A DNA stretch of 64,000 nt from Adenanthera pavonina (taxonomy: Eukaryota; Streptophyta; Magnoliopsida; Fabales; Fabaceae), in assembly GCA_026686845.1 (NCBI GenBank), contig JAIVEN010000007.1:37507001-37571000 (forward strand). Reading direction: 5' to 3'. The notes beneath the pieces were generated by a model. The model searched no databases, was not told the DNA's origin, and saw only the letters and a program-made list of their open reading frames with translations. Of the stretch, positions 35,077 through 47,466 are shown one piece after another. The position numbers were made by a program, and so were the translations under genes. Each line of letters opens with the position of its first letter. Within the stretch, counting starts at the first letter, position 1.

Positions 35077-37427
35077 ATGGGAGGCGGGGGAGTTTTGAGG
35101 ACTGCCGCTAAAGTGGCCGGCGTCGGCGTCGCCTCCGCTGGGCTGAGGGGCTTGCCCGTTGCACCGCCTGCTGAGCACTCCATTCGTCAGGCGTCGCGAC
35201 CTGTGTCGGCAGTCCTGTCTTCGGAGGGAGCAAAAGCTGCTGAGGTTGCGCCGCTGCACACGGCGGCTTCCTGGGACTTGGACGATTGGGATTTCGCCTA
35301 TGACGATGGACTTTCTGTGCAGGCCGGCGAGCCTACGCCCAGGGTGGTGTTTGGCGGGGTCCCCAGCTTTCAGGAGGCCAAGGCTGCCACCTCGGAATTG
35401 AAAAACGCCATTGATGAGTATATTATTACGCCCTTAACTCTGAATGTTTTGATTTTTGATTTCAAATTCTTTGATCATTAGTGTATAGGCAATTTTAAAT
35501 TCGTCCATTTCAAATTATTAAGTGCGGTTGATTGTAGATTGCGTTTTCTTAAAGCTTCATTGGAAAAATGCCAAATTCCTCGTTGTTAATTATTGTTGTG
35601 CTATATATTGCTTCTAATCCCCGTTTTTTCATTTTTTATCGGGCTATACTAATCCACATGTTTTTTCACACTAATGATTGCATTTTAGCCTTTCCGATAC
35701 ATCAGACTTGTGTTATTTGAAGGTGCACATTGCAGTAACTTGATGCAAGAACTGTGAATGTTTCCTGCAGTCCCAGTTTTATCTCTTCCGTTTTAAATTT
35801 TAAATGTCCTTTTGGGATGATTTTAATCCCATTTATTTGCCCAGAGTTGGAAATGGACTTGCCTCTTATTACCCTTGTAGGAGTCATTGAAATATGAGTA
35901 GTTTCACTAGTTTGTTGTAAGACTCATATCTCATAATGTCAAATTAGCTGCCTTATGTTTTAGCCCCTTGCCACAAATGGCAAACCAAATGGGTTCCATA
36001 TCTATGCACGATTTATTGTTACTATGCACTAATACGCTATAATATCCTATATGATGCCTCAAATATGAGATTTGTGAGTAAAATTATTTTTATTTCATCA
36101 TAGATAAGTGCTTTCAGAGTTCTGATAGAGTGTAAGGATACTGGTTAAAAGTTAAAACAAATGAGTTTTATTTTGAAACTTTCCCACATTTCTGGTGGGG
36201 AACATGTGTTCCTATGCATCATACATATGTTTTATCTTCTATCTGAGGGCACTTCTGTCTATGTTAAGATCGCATCTTAATTTTATCAATTGTCAGGGTA
36301 TACCTGTCGTCTAATTCTTCTGTGTGTGAGGGTTCTAGTGGTAGTGAAGTCTCTGTTCATTCCCCTCTTCTTGCTGGGACGGAGAACAAATCCTGTGTCA
36401 TTGAGGCTATTTCAAATCCTTCAGCGCCAAAGCATGCCCTTCAGGCTTTTAAATTTCTGAGCTCAAATTCTGAGGCCCAGGTAATTCGTGATTTTTCATG
36501 TCCATTAGGAATCTCTCTGTTGCAGTGCTTAGAGAGCTTGCTTATTTAGGTGTTCGATACACCGTCAACTTGACCTTGTTGGCTTAAATATCATCAACAT
36601 TCATGATATCTGTGTCTAGTACATTGATATCTAAGGATACCAGACGTCATACAAAATAACAAGACATCATAGGATGATAGTATCAGCTTTATAAAACTCT
36701 AAAACCTATCAGTACTATAATGAGTGCTTATTGTAATGCCAATTTTTGAAATATAAGCATTTTAAATATCATGGTAATTTGTACCTTGATATCGCATATC
36801 AAAGATCATAAAATACCATGGAATGCCGGATAATAAGGAATGAAACGACTTCTAAATTTATGGTTAAGTCCTGCTATTGACTTGATAAATTCACTTATCT
36901 TTGGCTTAACCAGACCATTGTTGCGTCTGTTGCTTCTGATCCGAACGTATGGAATGCAATCATGCAAAATCCTACGCTAAATGATTTCCTCCATTCTCAC
37001 CAAACAGGTATTTAATGTTTTAGTGGGCCTCTTCTATTTCACGCCTCATATTAATTCCTCTTCTAAGGTCTTGCATTATGGATTTTATGATGATACCAAA
37101 TGTTCTACAGCTGCTGGGTTCGGATCAGAGGAATCTTCTGAAACTTTGGAAGACTTACACCATTCTGACCAAAAGGCCAACCAAGGAAATGGTGTTTCTG
37201 GCAATTTCTTGGATGTAATGCAGAATTTTAAGTTGACGGTGACTGAAATGGTAAGCAATGTGTCAAAATACCTTAACAACATATTTGGGTTCTCGGAAGG
37301 GGAGAAAGCATCGTCGGATTCTGATGGAAACACAAAAGCAAACTTCATGGATCCTATTGCCATGGGAGGAACTCTTATGGGGTTGGCGGTACTGGTGGTT
37401 ATGGTGGTTCTTCTGAAACGAGTTTAA
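35077..37427 (+). CDS. Tail-anchored plant protein of unknown function
   Basis: Four exons: 35077-35417, 36297-36480, 36914-37007, 37111-37427; all GT-AG and in phase; 936 nt, 311 residues. The start is the ATG in GATCATGGGA; an upstream in-frame GTG is not needed. The N-terminus (LRTAAKVAGVGVASAGLRG) is basic and Ala/Gly-rich and could be an amphipathic or targeting segment. The middle is Ser- and acid-rich and probably disordered. Exon 3 encodes a compact helix-like block ending NPTLNDFLHSHQT. The last 25 residues are a hydrophobic span (GTLMGLAVLVVMVVLLKRV) ending at the stop, as in tail-anchored proteins of the ER, mitochondrion or plastid envelope. The coding exons have higher G+C than the surroundings. 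I do not recognise the family with confidence, and no function is claimed. A repeat-rich hAT-like element begins about 170 bp downstream. Confidence 0.88.
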
Positions 37428-37597
37428 ATTCATGGCGCCATATCCTTAATTAGCCGAGACTTCTAATGAACTGAGATCTAGTGTATTTTTTCTTTTTTCG
37501 TTGTTCTTCCTTTTGCCTATGTGCATTTACAAACACGATATGTTGAATGTAAAATTTGCAAACTTACGTCGTGGAATGAGTTTTGAGCAGGTTAAAA

Positions 37598-39300
37598 GTA
37601 ATATTGTCATAATCAAATCGGACATTGAACTGTAATTAATTTAAATTTTAATGATTCAACTGAGGTCGAACTGGTAATGAGTAAAATAATATATTTTAAA
37701 TAATATCTATAAAAAATAAAAGAAATTTAGATTATCCAAAATTATTACTTTCCTATTTTTTTAATAATTGAAGTTTCTAACATGAATATGAAAAATGAAG
37801 TGAAGATATATATATATATATATATAAAATAATGAGTATAAAATGAAATAAATTATAAATAAATTTATTTACAATACAGTAAAAACTATTATTTAAGTAA
37901 ATTATTCAAGTACAATTTCATCAACACAAATAATTATGATATTATTATTTTAAAATTAAAAATGTATGAATGAGGTATTTGAAAAGGTCATAATAAGATA
38001 GTAATAAACATGAGTTTATGATATTTCTTATCATAAAATTTATTACTCATTAAAGATGAAATTTTTGCAACTTTTCAATTTAACTTGTAGGCTCTTTTTC
38101 TTTTGTTTTTCATATAATCTCTTTGGCTTTTATTTTTGGCGTAAAGGTGGAGTCTTTTAAAATTGATGAATGTGTAGTTAATTTAGAAAAATTAACAAAA
38201 CAATAAATATATAAATTCAAAATTATGATTAACAAATTATGGGAATTGATTAGCGGATGAGGTGCACATTTATTTTCAAATGTTTAGGGAATGTACAATA
38301 TGGAGAAAATGAACGGGAAAAAGAAATGTTTTACAGCTGTAACCTTGGAAAGTCTTTGAAAATAACATCTCCTTCCTCTTCTCTTCGTAATGAGCACAAC
38401 GGCACTAGAGTAAATTTTTTCTTCGAACCAAGCTCCTCCACTGCAAGCTCTCAGTTTCTCAAACAATGATCTTATCAAACTCTGCAGGAAGATTCTATTA
38501 GCATCTCTTCAAATCCCGAGTGCTATTTTATACTATTTCCTTTTCTTTCTTTATCATCTTTCTTTTATGGTCTGTTTGGTTCAAAGGAGTTAAAGGGAGG
38601 AAAGGAATTTTAATGGAGAGAAAAGAAAGGGGAAGAAAAAGAAGGGATTTTAATTTTATCTTGTTTTGAAAGAAAAAGAGGGATTTTAGTGGAAGGATTT
38701 TAATTTTACCTCGTTTGGGTTAGGAGGGGAAAGGAGGAAAAATAATTATAATTTGACTATTATACATTTAATTTATTTAAGTTAATATAATGACAAAACT
38801 GACCAGTACATTGTGTGACTGAGTAATGAAAAAAATGAAGGGTATTTTGATCATTTTGAACACAATAACATATTTCCCCCCCAAATTAGGAAAATATATA
38901 AAGGGAGGAGAGGAAAAATTTTAATAACATTTTCCCTCCCCTCCTGATTGCCAAACAAGGGGAGGGAAAATTTTAATAACATTTTCCCTCCCCTTCCTTC
39001 TCTCCCCCAATTTCCCTCCGATCAAACAAACCATTAAATTTTGGTATTACCATGTACCATCTAAGCAACACTTTTTTCTTATTCTCATCCTCTCTCTCTT
39101 TCATTTGTGACGAAACTTTTTTTTTCTTAGCAAAAAGTCCTAGATTAGTACACCCATTGACTTGATTGGTTTTACCGGTCTTAACAATTCTTGACCGGTT
39201 ATGTACATATCCAATTTATCTCATACTTTGGACCGAACCTAACACAAATTTTTGATTCAACCATTTGAACCAGCTGGTTCAGTCGAGTTTTAATAACACT
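37598..39300. mobile_element. hAT-like element, second member of the 24198 family, with a nested MITE
   Basis: Flanked by a perfect 8-bp duplication GGTTAAAA (37590-37597 and 39301-39308). Its left 150 bp match the left end of the element at 24198 (ATATTGTCATAATC, GAGGTCGAACTGGTAA, AAAATAATATATTTTAAATA). Its right end repeats the ACCGGT-rich arm (TTGACCGGTTATG, then GAGTTTTAATAACACT). The terminal inverted repeats are weak. A Tourist MITE is inserted at 38568-39033, so the net length is about 1.23 kb. Open frames inside (38257-38469) show no transposase motif. Confidence 0.7.
38568..39033. mobile_element. Tourist/PIF-Harbinger-like MITE
   Basis: A 466-bp element starting TGGTCTGTTTGGTTC and ending GATCAAACAAACCA (TGGTTTGTTTGATC on the other strand), flanked by TTA at 38565-38567 and 39034-39036. 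The interior repeats GGGAGGAAA/GGATTTTAAT words. It is nested in the hAT-like element at 37598-39300 and is therefore younger. Confidence 0.85.
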
Positions 39301-39622
39301 GGTTAAAAAAGATATTTTGAAAAGACTAATGTACGTACAGTTCTCAAACAATCTAATGTGATAATTGGATATCGTCACTGTTAATCGTAGCTAAAAGGAA
39401 AAATACAGTCGGTGGATTTATGTAAGTTCGAAAATAAAAATTCTAAGGCAAAAAACATTTCTCAGCAAATTATTGCGAACCTACAAAATTCATCGGGTAT
39501 ATTATGCAACGTCAAAATTAGCGAGCGCTCAAGGTCGCGGGTGGAAATTCATTTTCCAGTGACTACCATGTCCTGTTTCATTATCAATCTGAAAAATCCA
39601 GTCACGAGCTGTTGTATTCATG

Positions 39623-42600
39623 TTAATCACTTCTAATATACATTATGTCTTCCTTTGATATATGCATCAAGGCTCTGTCTCTTCTGCCACTTGCTTGCGT
39701 TCGGTCTGGTTGGCCACGCTGGATCATCACACACCAAAAAGGGGGGAAAAAAAACGCACGTGAACTAGTTTTCAAGAAAATTTCTACAACTAGGTGACCG
39801 TATTGGTACTTATATTTATCTAAACATGCCACTTACCTTTCTCAACACAAATGCCAAGTATAAATACGCTACTTCCCATTCATCTGGTGAGAGTGTGCCT
39901 GAAAGTACAAAAGGAAATATGGCATTTTGCGTTATAAGAAGTAGCATGTTAACAAAGAAAGAAGCAGTGAGAAGGGATGGATGTTCAAACTTCAATGAGC
40001 GATCATGGGACCAAGAAAACTAAATGCATGGGCAAGAAGGCTTACTCTGATCCTGGTTGCCATCACCCAGGGCACCAAGTCTTCGCATGAGTTCTATAAA
40101 TTCTGGTTTTTTCATGTACTCATGCACAAACTCATGGGAGTTCTTTGCAAAGACAATCTCAAAATCATACTGCAAAACAAAGTGTGAAGATCAATGTTAT
40201 CAAGAAAGCACAAGCTTATTTAATCTAATATTTAGTAGGAAAAATAAAAATTGCGTTTGAATTGGGCTGTTTTGAAAGAAGTGATACCTCTTCAGCCAAC
40301 GACTTGAATACGTGGAAGGGGACAATCCATTCAGGACAATCAACAGCATCCTGTAACAGAAGTTGCATCTTAAATGACAGAAGTACAAATAGTATTACTG
40401 AATCACATCTATGATCTAGTCTAACAAAAAGTTTGATATAAGAAAAATATATTAATCAGCCTTTTTTTTTTCCCAGCGAAACAGCTACTGGAGTACAAGG
40501 AAAAGTTTTAATAGAAACCATACCTCTAGATGAAACTTGTACTTTATGCCAAAGGGGCTGGAAGATTTAAATTTCTGAATAACATAAGTATTTCAGGTTA
40601 AAATACTGATCCATAAATTGTACAAAATTCATTAGTAAAATAACAAGTTTCCCCAAAAAACATAATTACGAAGCCATAGAACAAAGTCACCTTATCAGAA
40701 AATTCTTCATCAAAATGCACCCAGTATACACTATTTCCAAAAGACAACCCTTCAGCTGCATATTTCACAGAGACAACAGCATCTCTAATCAAGTTCAATT
40801 CCAAAATTGATGTAGCATGCCAAATACAATTCTCAATTATATGTAACGAAGTCTTCGTTTCCTTTCTTTTCAAGAGAAGGGAACATGGAGACTTGACCAC
40901 GCTATGCTAATATATACCAGAAGGACCAAAATGCTGTTATTCTGTTTGACTAGAACAATGAGTAGTCATCTCTTATAGGAACAAAAACAATTCATGATAA
41001 TTGAGTAAACTGTGATACAGTCCTTGATAGGCACAGTGATGACTGAAGGCTAAATCGATGCAATGCATAATCCTTCAGGGTTCACTTCAGAACGAGAAAT
41101 CATGAAGAGAGCACAAAACTATTAGTAATATAGATTATATTTTCTCTTTTTGATAGCACCATCATGGGAGACTTTCACCAGACTGGTCACACTTAAATAG
41201 TATACGCGCTTTAGCTTATCAAAATTTGTCTTTTAGTAACCTAGAGATATATTGTAAAACAGAGATCAGATCCTTGCATATGCTCATGTCTAAGTTTGAA
41301 CTACACAATTTTCCTTAATCACAAGATATCAAATTCTGTCATTTTTTAAATGTGGTAAAAATTGCAGGTGTACCAAAAACCTTCTCTTAGCTTTTTGATA
41401 AGAACATTAGCATCAGGCATGGTTCCAATAAAAATGCCTCCTGGACGAAGTAAAGCTGACACATTAGCCAAGGCTCGCCGAGCACGAGCTTCTGTAGACC
41501 AAGAGTAATGCAATGCAAACTGCAGAATTCAAAAGGATTGACTGATTAGAAAGCAAGCTACACTCTCAAAATTGAAAGCAGCCCATAAAAGTAATTTGCA
41601 AGACATGAGATGAAAGAGTAACAAAAATTGGCAGAGAAGTTGTCCAGAATCTATGGTAGAAATATCAGACGATATGTTTCTAAATCTTATCAACCAAGGC
41701 AAAAAAAGAAGAGTATAATTTAGACACCAAAAGAACCAACACATTGACTAGAGAGTTTATTTTAAGATAAGCACCATGGTTTTTAACAAGAATATACGAA
41801 CCAACGGTTTATGCACAAACAAGCTGATTACTGGACACGGTTGATTCTAAAGATAAAGGATATTGTACTTTATTGTAGCAGTACAGGCCAATTGCTCTCT
41901 CTCTCTCTCTGTTTTTTTTTTGGTGTGATTCAAAGATGACTTCTAATAATTAACTTTAGAGTCATTAATTCACCTGACAACTACAAATATCAAAGGGTGC
42001 ATCTTCTGCAAGAACTTTATCCAAACGAACCTGAAATAATCATCAATTGTTAAGAATAGGAGAACATGATTGCATCATCTAAACAAAATACAGACATTGC
42101 TATTGAACTTGAAGATAAAAACATCACTTTCTCTCAATGAACTTCAACTTTCAAATTTAAGTTCACCTAATTATGATGAGAAGATCACAACTCTAGTAAC
42201 AAAAATCCCCAGAGAAGTACTATTTTAAAATCTGAAAATGACATAGTACTAATTAAAAGGGAAAAAAAAAAAAAGAACAAGTTTTCATAGAAGTAGATGT
42301 ACAAAATTTTGGGTTATTAAGTTAATACATCAACATCAAGCACCTATACTTTATCAACCCGTTCAACTATAGACTGAGCCTTGCAGATAATTTTATTCAC
42401 TCGGGATTTTAGAGTCAATTTATAAAAGTAAATACTACTAAAGTAGCCGTGACTGCTGCAATCACACTTTCAAAAGGCAGCCCCTTCTTTCTCATCTTTC
42501 TGCCTAAACCATCTTTGCTCAAAACAGTGCACTCAGTCCTTCCAGAATAAAAGTGCATCCTCATATCCTTTCTGTATCAACCTTTATTTCTCCCTACACG

Positions 42601-44512
42601 TTTTCTTTCTTGATATTTAGGGAAAAAAGGTCATATCCTAATTTTAACTGTTTCTTATGTCTTGATTATAAATGAATTTCTTAGATTATTTCTCTGTGTC
42701 TCCCTTCTTTCAAGCATCTTAGCTTAAATTGTTTTAATATATTCTAGATCCTCAATTTTCTAGTTAAAACAGTGCTGAGTCTGTTCATTTCATAAAATTG
42801 AAGGTAAAACTCTTATTTCTGAAATCTGGCAAAGTCATTGAGCATCAAGAAAACAAAAAGTATTTTCACAAGGTCAACAAGTGCAGGTTTAGTCACCTCA
42901 TAACAATCTCCACATAAGAGACGAGCAGGAAATGTGAACTTTTTACGTCGCTGATGATGGTCAGCATCACCATTGTATCGTGTACGACAATCTTCGATCT
43001 GGACACATTGTTGAAATCAGTGAGCTGAAGCTGAGGATGACAAACACAAGACAATTGCAAATATTTTGACACTAAGGCATGGAATCTTTCACCATCTAAT
43101 AGCAAGGACTTGAGGTATAACATATAAGAAATTCATCACCTGGAATGAGGGAAAATACAAAGTCAACAATGAAAAAATTTACCACCATTAAGTATAAGTT
43201 CATGAATAATTTGAAATCAAAGCTAGTATAGCTTGAGTGTACAAGGACTACACAAGTAATTCATTCTCGAGGAAAACTTGTTTCAAGGTCGTCCCCTAAG
43301 CACATAACAGCCAAAAAACATAACTCTGTAATCATTTAGGGGCGAAAGAGGTCAAACTGCAAGAGAGAAAGACAAAAGAAGAGTTTTGTATATGAGATTA
43401 GCCGTGACAGAGGTATATGATATAAATGTTATATGGAGATGATATAAATAACTTCTTCAAAACCTTATCCCACTTCACCTTACTACAACTTGATGAGTCT
43501 ATTTACTCAAATTTCAGATATGACAAACAAATTGACAATTCCAGTAAAATGTAACACTTACTGAGCCTTCAGCAATGTCAATACCAACATAATATCCAAT
43601 TTTGGCCTTGTCCCATTTAATAAGATCACCACCCTATGAACATGAAAGAATTATATAAAGAGGCTTAGCTAAGGAAGGAGAGTTGCTTTTTAGTATATTG
43701 AACGTGGATTATAACCCATTAGCACCTTGCCACAGGCGAGGTCAAGGACTGCATCTCCTCGACGTGCATAAAGCTGAATTAAAACACTCTTAATCTGTTC
43801 AAGAAAGGAATACACACAGCAATTAATCAATCAACAATGATGTAATATTCTGCTGAACAGAAATTATGTATTACAAAATCCAACGCATACCCAATTATTG
43901 AGTTTCTTTAAATGAATAATTGGACTAGCCTCCCTCTCTTCCAGCGTCTGGTTTGTTCTTGCACTGTAATGATCAGCCACTTTTCGAGCAAATATCTTCG
44001 TGCTTTCATCCTCCAGAAAATGTGAATCACCTAAACACAATTCACTAAATGCAAATAAGCACAATAACCAGAACAATATGAGCTTTCTACAAGAAAAGCA
44101 ACAGGGATTCTTCATTACACGGCAGGGAAGTATAAAAACTATACTTTTTTCGAACACTTGCCAAAATGGATTAATACAAAGCTTTTACTCGGCAAAACCA
44201 TTCTAATGGTCATGCAGTATTGCAGAGACACCATTCATTGCAAATGCTAAGGATTCCCCCTTTTTCTCCAGTTGACAAGCAGAATGCTGGCTCTTCATTC
44301 GTTTATCAGTAACCAAACCAAGCCAAAAACTTATAAACCACATAACCCAGATCCATAAAACACCAAATTACGCTTTATAATGGTGAACAACTACACGATA
44401 AAACAAATCGAAGAAACGGCAGCAGCACAAAGTTACCTTCAGGGTTATATCTAGTTTTGGATTGAGGTGGGCCGAAAGAGGTTGAAGGTGATTCCTGGTA
44501 TCCTCGTTTCAT
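39623..44512 (-). CDS. mRNA cap guanine-N7 methyltransferase (mRNA cap methyltransferase 1 type)
   Basis: Transfers a methyl group from S-adenosylmethionine to N7 of the cap guanosine of nuclear pre-mRNA. Thirteen exons, minus strand: 44512-44437, 44030-43891, 43794-43726, 43633-43562, 42998-42897, 42030-41974, 41519-41381, 40755-40691, 40574-40524, 40350-40288, 40169-40046, 39898-39837, 39718-39623. All are GT-AG and the phases agree; 1,116 nt, 371 residues, close to the roughly 370 of Arabidopsis At3g20650. The AdoMet-binding motif I reads VLDLACGKGGD (88-98), preceded by HLKKLNNW. Downstream come VGIDIAEGS, FDICSCQFALHYSW, LRPGGIFIGTMPDAN and VYWVHFDEEF, all hallmarks of the RNMT/Abd1 family. 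The N-terminal extension is short, as in plants. The last exon encodes a basic tail (RGQPDRTQASGRRDRA). No breaks were seen. The start is the first ATG giving MKRGYQESP. Confidence 0.96.
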
Positions 44513-45300
44513 GGGGAACAATCCGAATGGAAGTATAACTCTGCCTCGATTAAGAACCGTTAATTTTTATGTCTTATCAAAGACGAGCCGTTTTAGTATT
44601 TTGACGTTGAGTTCGATCAGGCGGAAATAATGAAAACTCAAGTTGAATAAAGTGCGGAGGGTAACATAGATTGCTGTCTCCTGGAGGTTTTATACTCGCT
44701 ATGTAGCTGGAGGTGGTGAGGGCATCTAGCAACGCGGGATAGGTGGAGAGTAGCGAAGAATGGTGGTCTGCGTAACATCTGAAATAGGCATCTTTCTCCA
44801 AACAGAATCAAGAGAACAGCTTTCTAATTGTAGAGTGTAGATGTACTCGTATAAGCTTTTGTAGCTAAATGGACCAACGAGCTACGAACCCCAATCATAG
44901 CAGAACACCGTAACCATAAACACCTGCCTCTGATTTCGTTTTGGTATTTTACATTTTACTTCAAGAATTTCCCTTTAACCACAGCCCACAGAACGAAATA
45001 GTTTCTTGAATCTTGACATGGTGAAACGGCACTAGTAATTGGTCAAAAGAACTATTTTTTTTTTTTCCTTTCACATTATAAAAGGTTTAAATGAGTTAGG
45101 TGCGGTGATAATATGTCTTAGAGCGTTTCCAGAGTTATCTATAAATTATCCAACAAAGTCATCACAGTGAGATCGAAACTAACATTTTTATAGAATATAA
45201 TTTTGATCCTCACTAATTAGACTAAATACAACTTACATGCCTGAAAGTAATAAAAAAAGTGGTGGGCAACATAAGAGCAACCGCTCCTAATTCTCTGATG
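44513..45300. other. Promoter and leader side of the cap methyltransferase gene
   Basis: No independent gene recognised. An open frame without ATG runs on the minus strand at 44577-44801, about 65 bases upstream of the start codon; it may be leader sequence, or chance. Confidence 0.4.
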
Positions 45301-45570
45301 CTATGTTTGGTTTGCAAAACTATTTTTGTAGGAATGAGAATGAAAATAGGAAGGAGAATAAAAATGTGAAAAAAGGTTGATAGAATAAGATAAGTATATT
45401 TAGCATGTTATGAAATGAAATTAGTATTTTATTTTATTTTTAATGATTAATTATATAAAATGATCATAATACCCCTAGGCTAAAATTATCTTAAAATATT
45501 TGTTGAAAAAATAATGAAAAATATTTTTTAAATCATCAAATAACAAAACGAAAAAATGATCGAACATCAA
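45300..45570. mobile_element. Possible MITE remnant
   Basis: The left end GCTATGTTTGGTTTGCAAAAC and the right region AACGAAAAAATGATCGAACATCAA are roughly complementary, with A+T-rich sequence between. No clear target duplication was found, so this is tentative. Confidence 0.3.
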
Positions 45571-45672
45571 TCTTCAGTCATTTTTAAGAATATTTTAATG
45601 CTGTATATTATATTTTATATATATAATATTGCATAATATTAGCAGGCAAGTATTAGCAACCTGGTGGTGACA

Positions 45673-46432
45673 GCTTCTTTTTTTTTTTTTAGGTAGCAAA
45701 AGGACAAGAAAAATTAAATCATTTTAGGAAGAGAAATTCCTAGAATGATGAAGGCCTAAGCCCAGACTGAAGCTGAAGTTTGCCAAGAAATCAGCACAAA
45801 CATTCCCTTCGAGGTAGACAGGCATAAGTTGGACAAGCCAATCACGTTTGATGAAGCACTTAATTGCAGAGACCAGACCATGTAATTTGCCTGGAGGAAT
45901 AGAATCCTTTATAATGAAGGACAGAGCACTACTGCTATCAGATTGAACCATGACACGTCTGTATCCAAGATTCTAAGAAATATGAAGCGCGTCATGAATG
46001 GCCCATATATAATTCAGCAGCGATAATATTGCACTCCCCAAGATTTCGACAAAATCCACCAAGCCAGTTTCCATCTGCATCTCGTATGGGACCCCCTTCT
46101 CCTGCTAAATTGGAGGCGGTTTTAAAAGAGCCATCACAATTGGCTACCACCCAACCTTCCTCAGGTTTCTTCCAACAAATCCTAGTCTCAGTCGTTCGAT
46201 GAACAGATGAGAGAGCGGGAGAGCTAGCAGAGATGGCGGACCTCGTTGACTTGGCTAAAGCAATAGCCGATCCCCGTAAGGAGAAAGAATCAGCATCCTC
46301 CATGGACAAGAGAGATCTGTTCCTTACGTCCCAAAGCTTCCAAAAAGCATCAGCAAAAAGGGTGCCCCAGGTAGTGTTATGCGAAAGCTTCTTTTTCATT
46401 GAAGAAAGTTGCAGGTTCGAGACATGTTGCAA
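45673..46432 (-). pseudogene. 5'-truncated LINE tail: RNase H-like domain
   Basis: Only the C-terminal part of an L1-like element remains, on the minus strand. It has two frames (46432-45992 and 45951-45724) separated by a frame break and stop near 45975. RNase H landmarks: VVANCDGSFK (first Asp), IIAAELY (Glu), MVQSDSSSA (Asp) and NVCADFLANF (last Asp). The sequence ends in a T-run at 45675-45690, which is the poly(A) tail on the coding strand. The domain is of the type often annotated as putative ribonuclease H protein At1g65750. It is distinct in sequence from the LINE at 32289-34895. Confidence 0.85.
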
Positions 46433-46632
46433 AAAATTTTCAAGAGATATAAGGGCATTATGGACACTTCACCCTTTATTCCCATCATTCCTCCCATATA
46501 CATCTTTAGGAATAAAGATTGCCATTGGAATGGAATTAAAACCATTCCACTCGACCAAACATGGCAATCATGATTCCTTATCATCATTCTATTCCCCACA
46601 GTAACAAATCATCCCAACCAAACGAGTTCAAT
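46433..46632. mobile_element. Possible PIF-like MITE fragment
   Basis: Sequence abutting the LINE remnant with CATTCCACTCGACCAAACATGG and, at the right end, CATCCCAACCAAACGAG (CTCGTTTGGTTGGGATG on the other strand), resembling Tourist/Harbinger ends. The left border was not resolved. Confidence 0.35.
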
Positions 46633-47460
46633 CTTTGATAAAACTTGGAGCCATGGTCGTAAGTGGGATTCCCCAGCTGAGCTAATAAAAGATCAAATGT
46701 CCTTGAGTAGAGTCTGAGCCTTTAGCCAACGAGTCGGTCTCCGCACAAGCTGCTTTTCATCTTTCTCCGACACGAACATAAAACATATGCCATCAAAGTT
46801 GAAGTGTTGCCTTAATCTTGTAAGCAATTTGTTTTTTCTAATGAATCCTTTAATCTTTTTCATTCCCCAGCACCGTCCCTTGAAACGTAGCCATGTGTGT
46901 AAGCATTGTGTTGGCCCAGTAGTTCTCTGTATTGTGTGTTGCCAGCTTATAATCCAATTAAAGTTATACGTTTGAAACCTTGACAAACAATGTAGTTTGT
47001 ATATTTTCCTTTGGTGAGACCCGTTTGTATACTAGTACTCAACAACATGGTATTACCGAGTTTGAAACCTTGGCATTACCAATGAACAAGAAAAAAGTGG
47101 TATTTGTCTCTGATTTCCCCTTCAATATATAATATTTGCCTTTTTTCTTTTGGGTACATGTTCCTTTTTAATCTTCTTATTGATTTTTCCAAACAAAAGC
47201 CTCCAGAAGAATCTTTTTCTTCGCCCTTTTCTTTGGTTATATGGAGTATGAACCAAGCAATTCTATTTAAGTCGCTGCTTTGTCATAGTTTTATTTGAGC
47301 TCAAAGGAATGGGATGAAGCAGACAAAGACAAGTAGTCACCATTTTTGACATGTTCGTGGGTATTTCATTCCTTTGTGACTTTCCTTTCATTAATTTTTG
47401 AAACACTTTACAATTACAATTACGATGTGTGTGTTGTATTCTTTACCCAAGAAAAACAAA
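46633..47460. other. Intergenic region downstream of the beta-glucosidase
   Basis: Open frames on both strands (46693-46986 minus, 47104-47298 plus) show no domain. Nothing else recognised. Confidence 0.4.
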
Positions 47461-47466
47461 ACCAAA

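Noticed and set aside
35159..35401. Alternative frames over exon 1 of the tail-anchored protein gene (also 34909-35259 and 34947-35183 on the minus strand)
   Set aside because: Only the frame beginning at 35077 connects through phase-compatible splice sites to the later exons.
44577..44801. Minus-strand frame just upstream of the cap methyltransferase
   Set aside because: It has no ATG at its beginning and is out of continuity with the gene; more likely leader or promoter sequence.
46233..46604. 123-codon plus-strand frame
   Set aside because: It runs antisense to the LINE RNase H frames and into the MITE-like fragment; it has no domain of its own.
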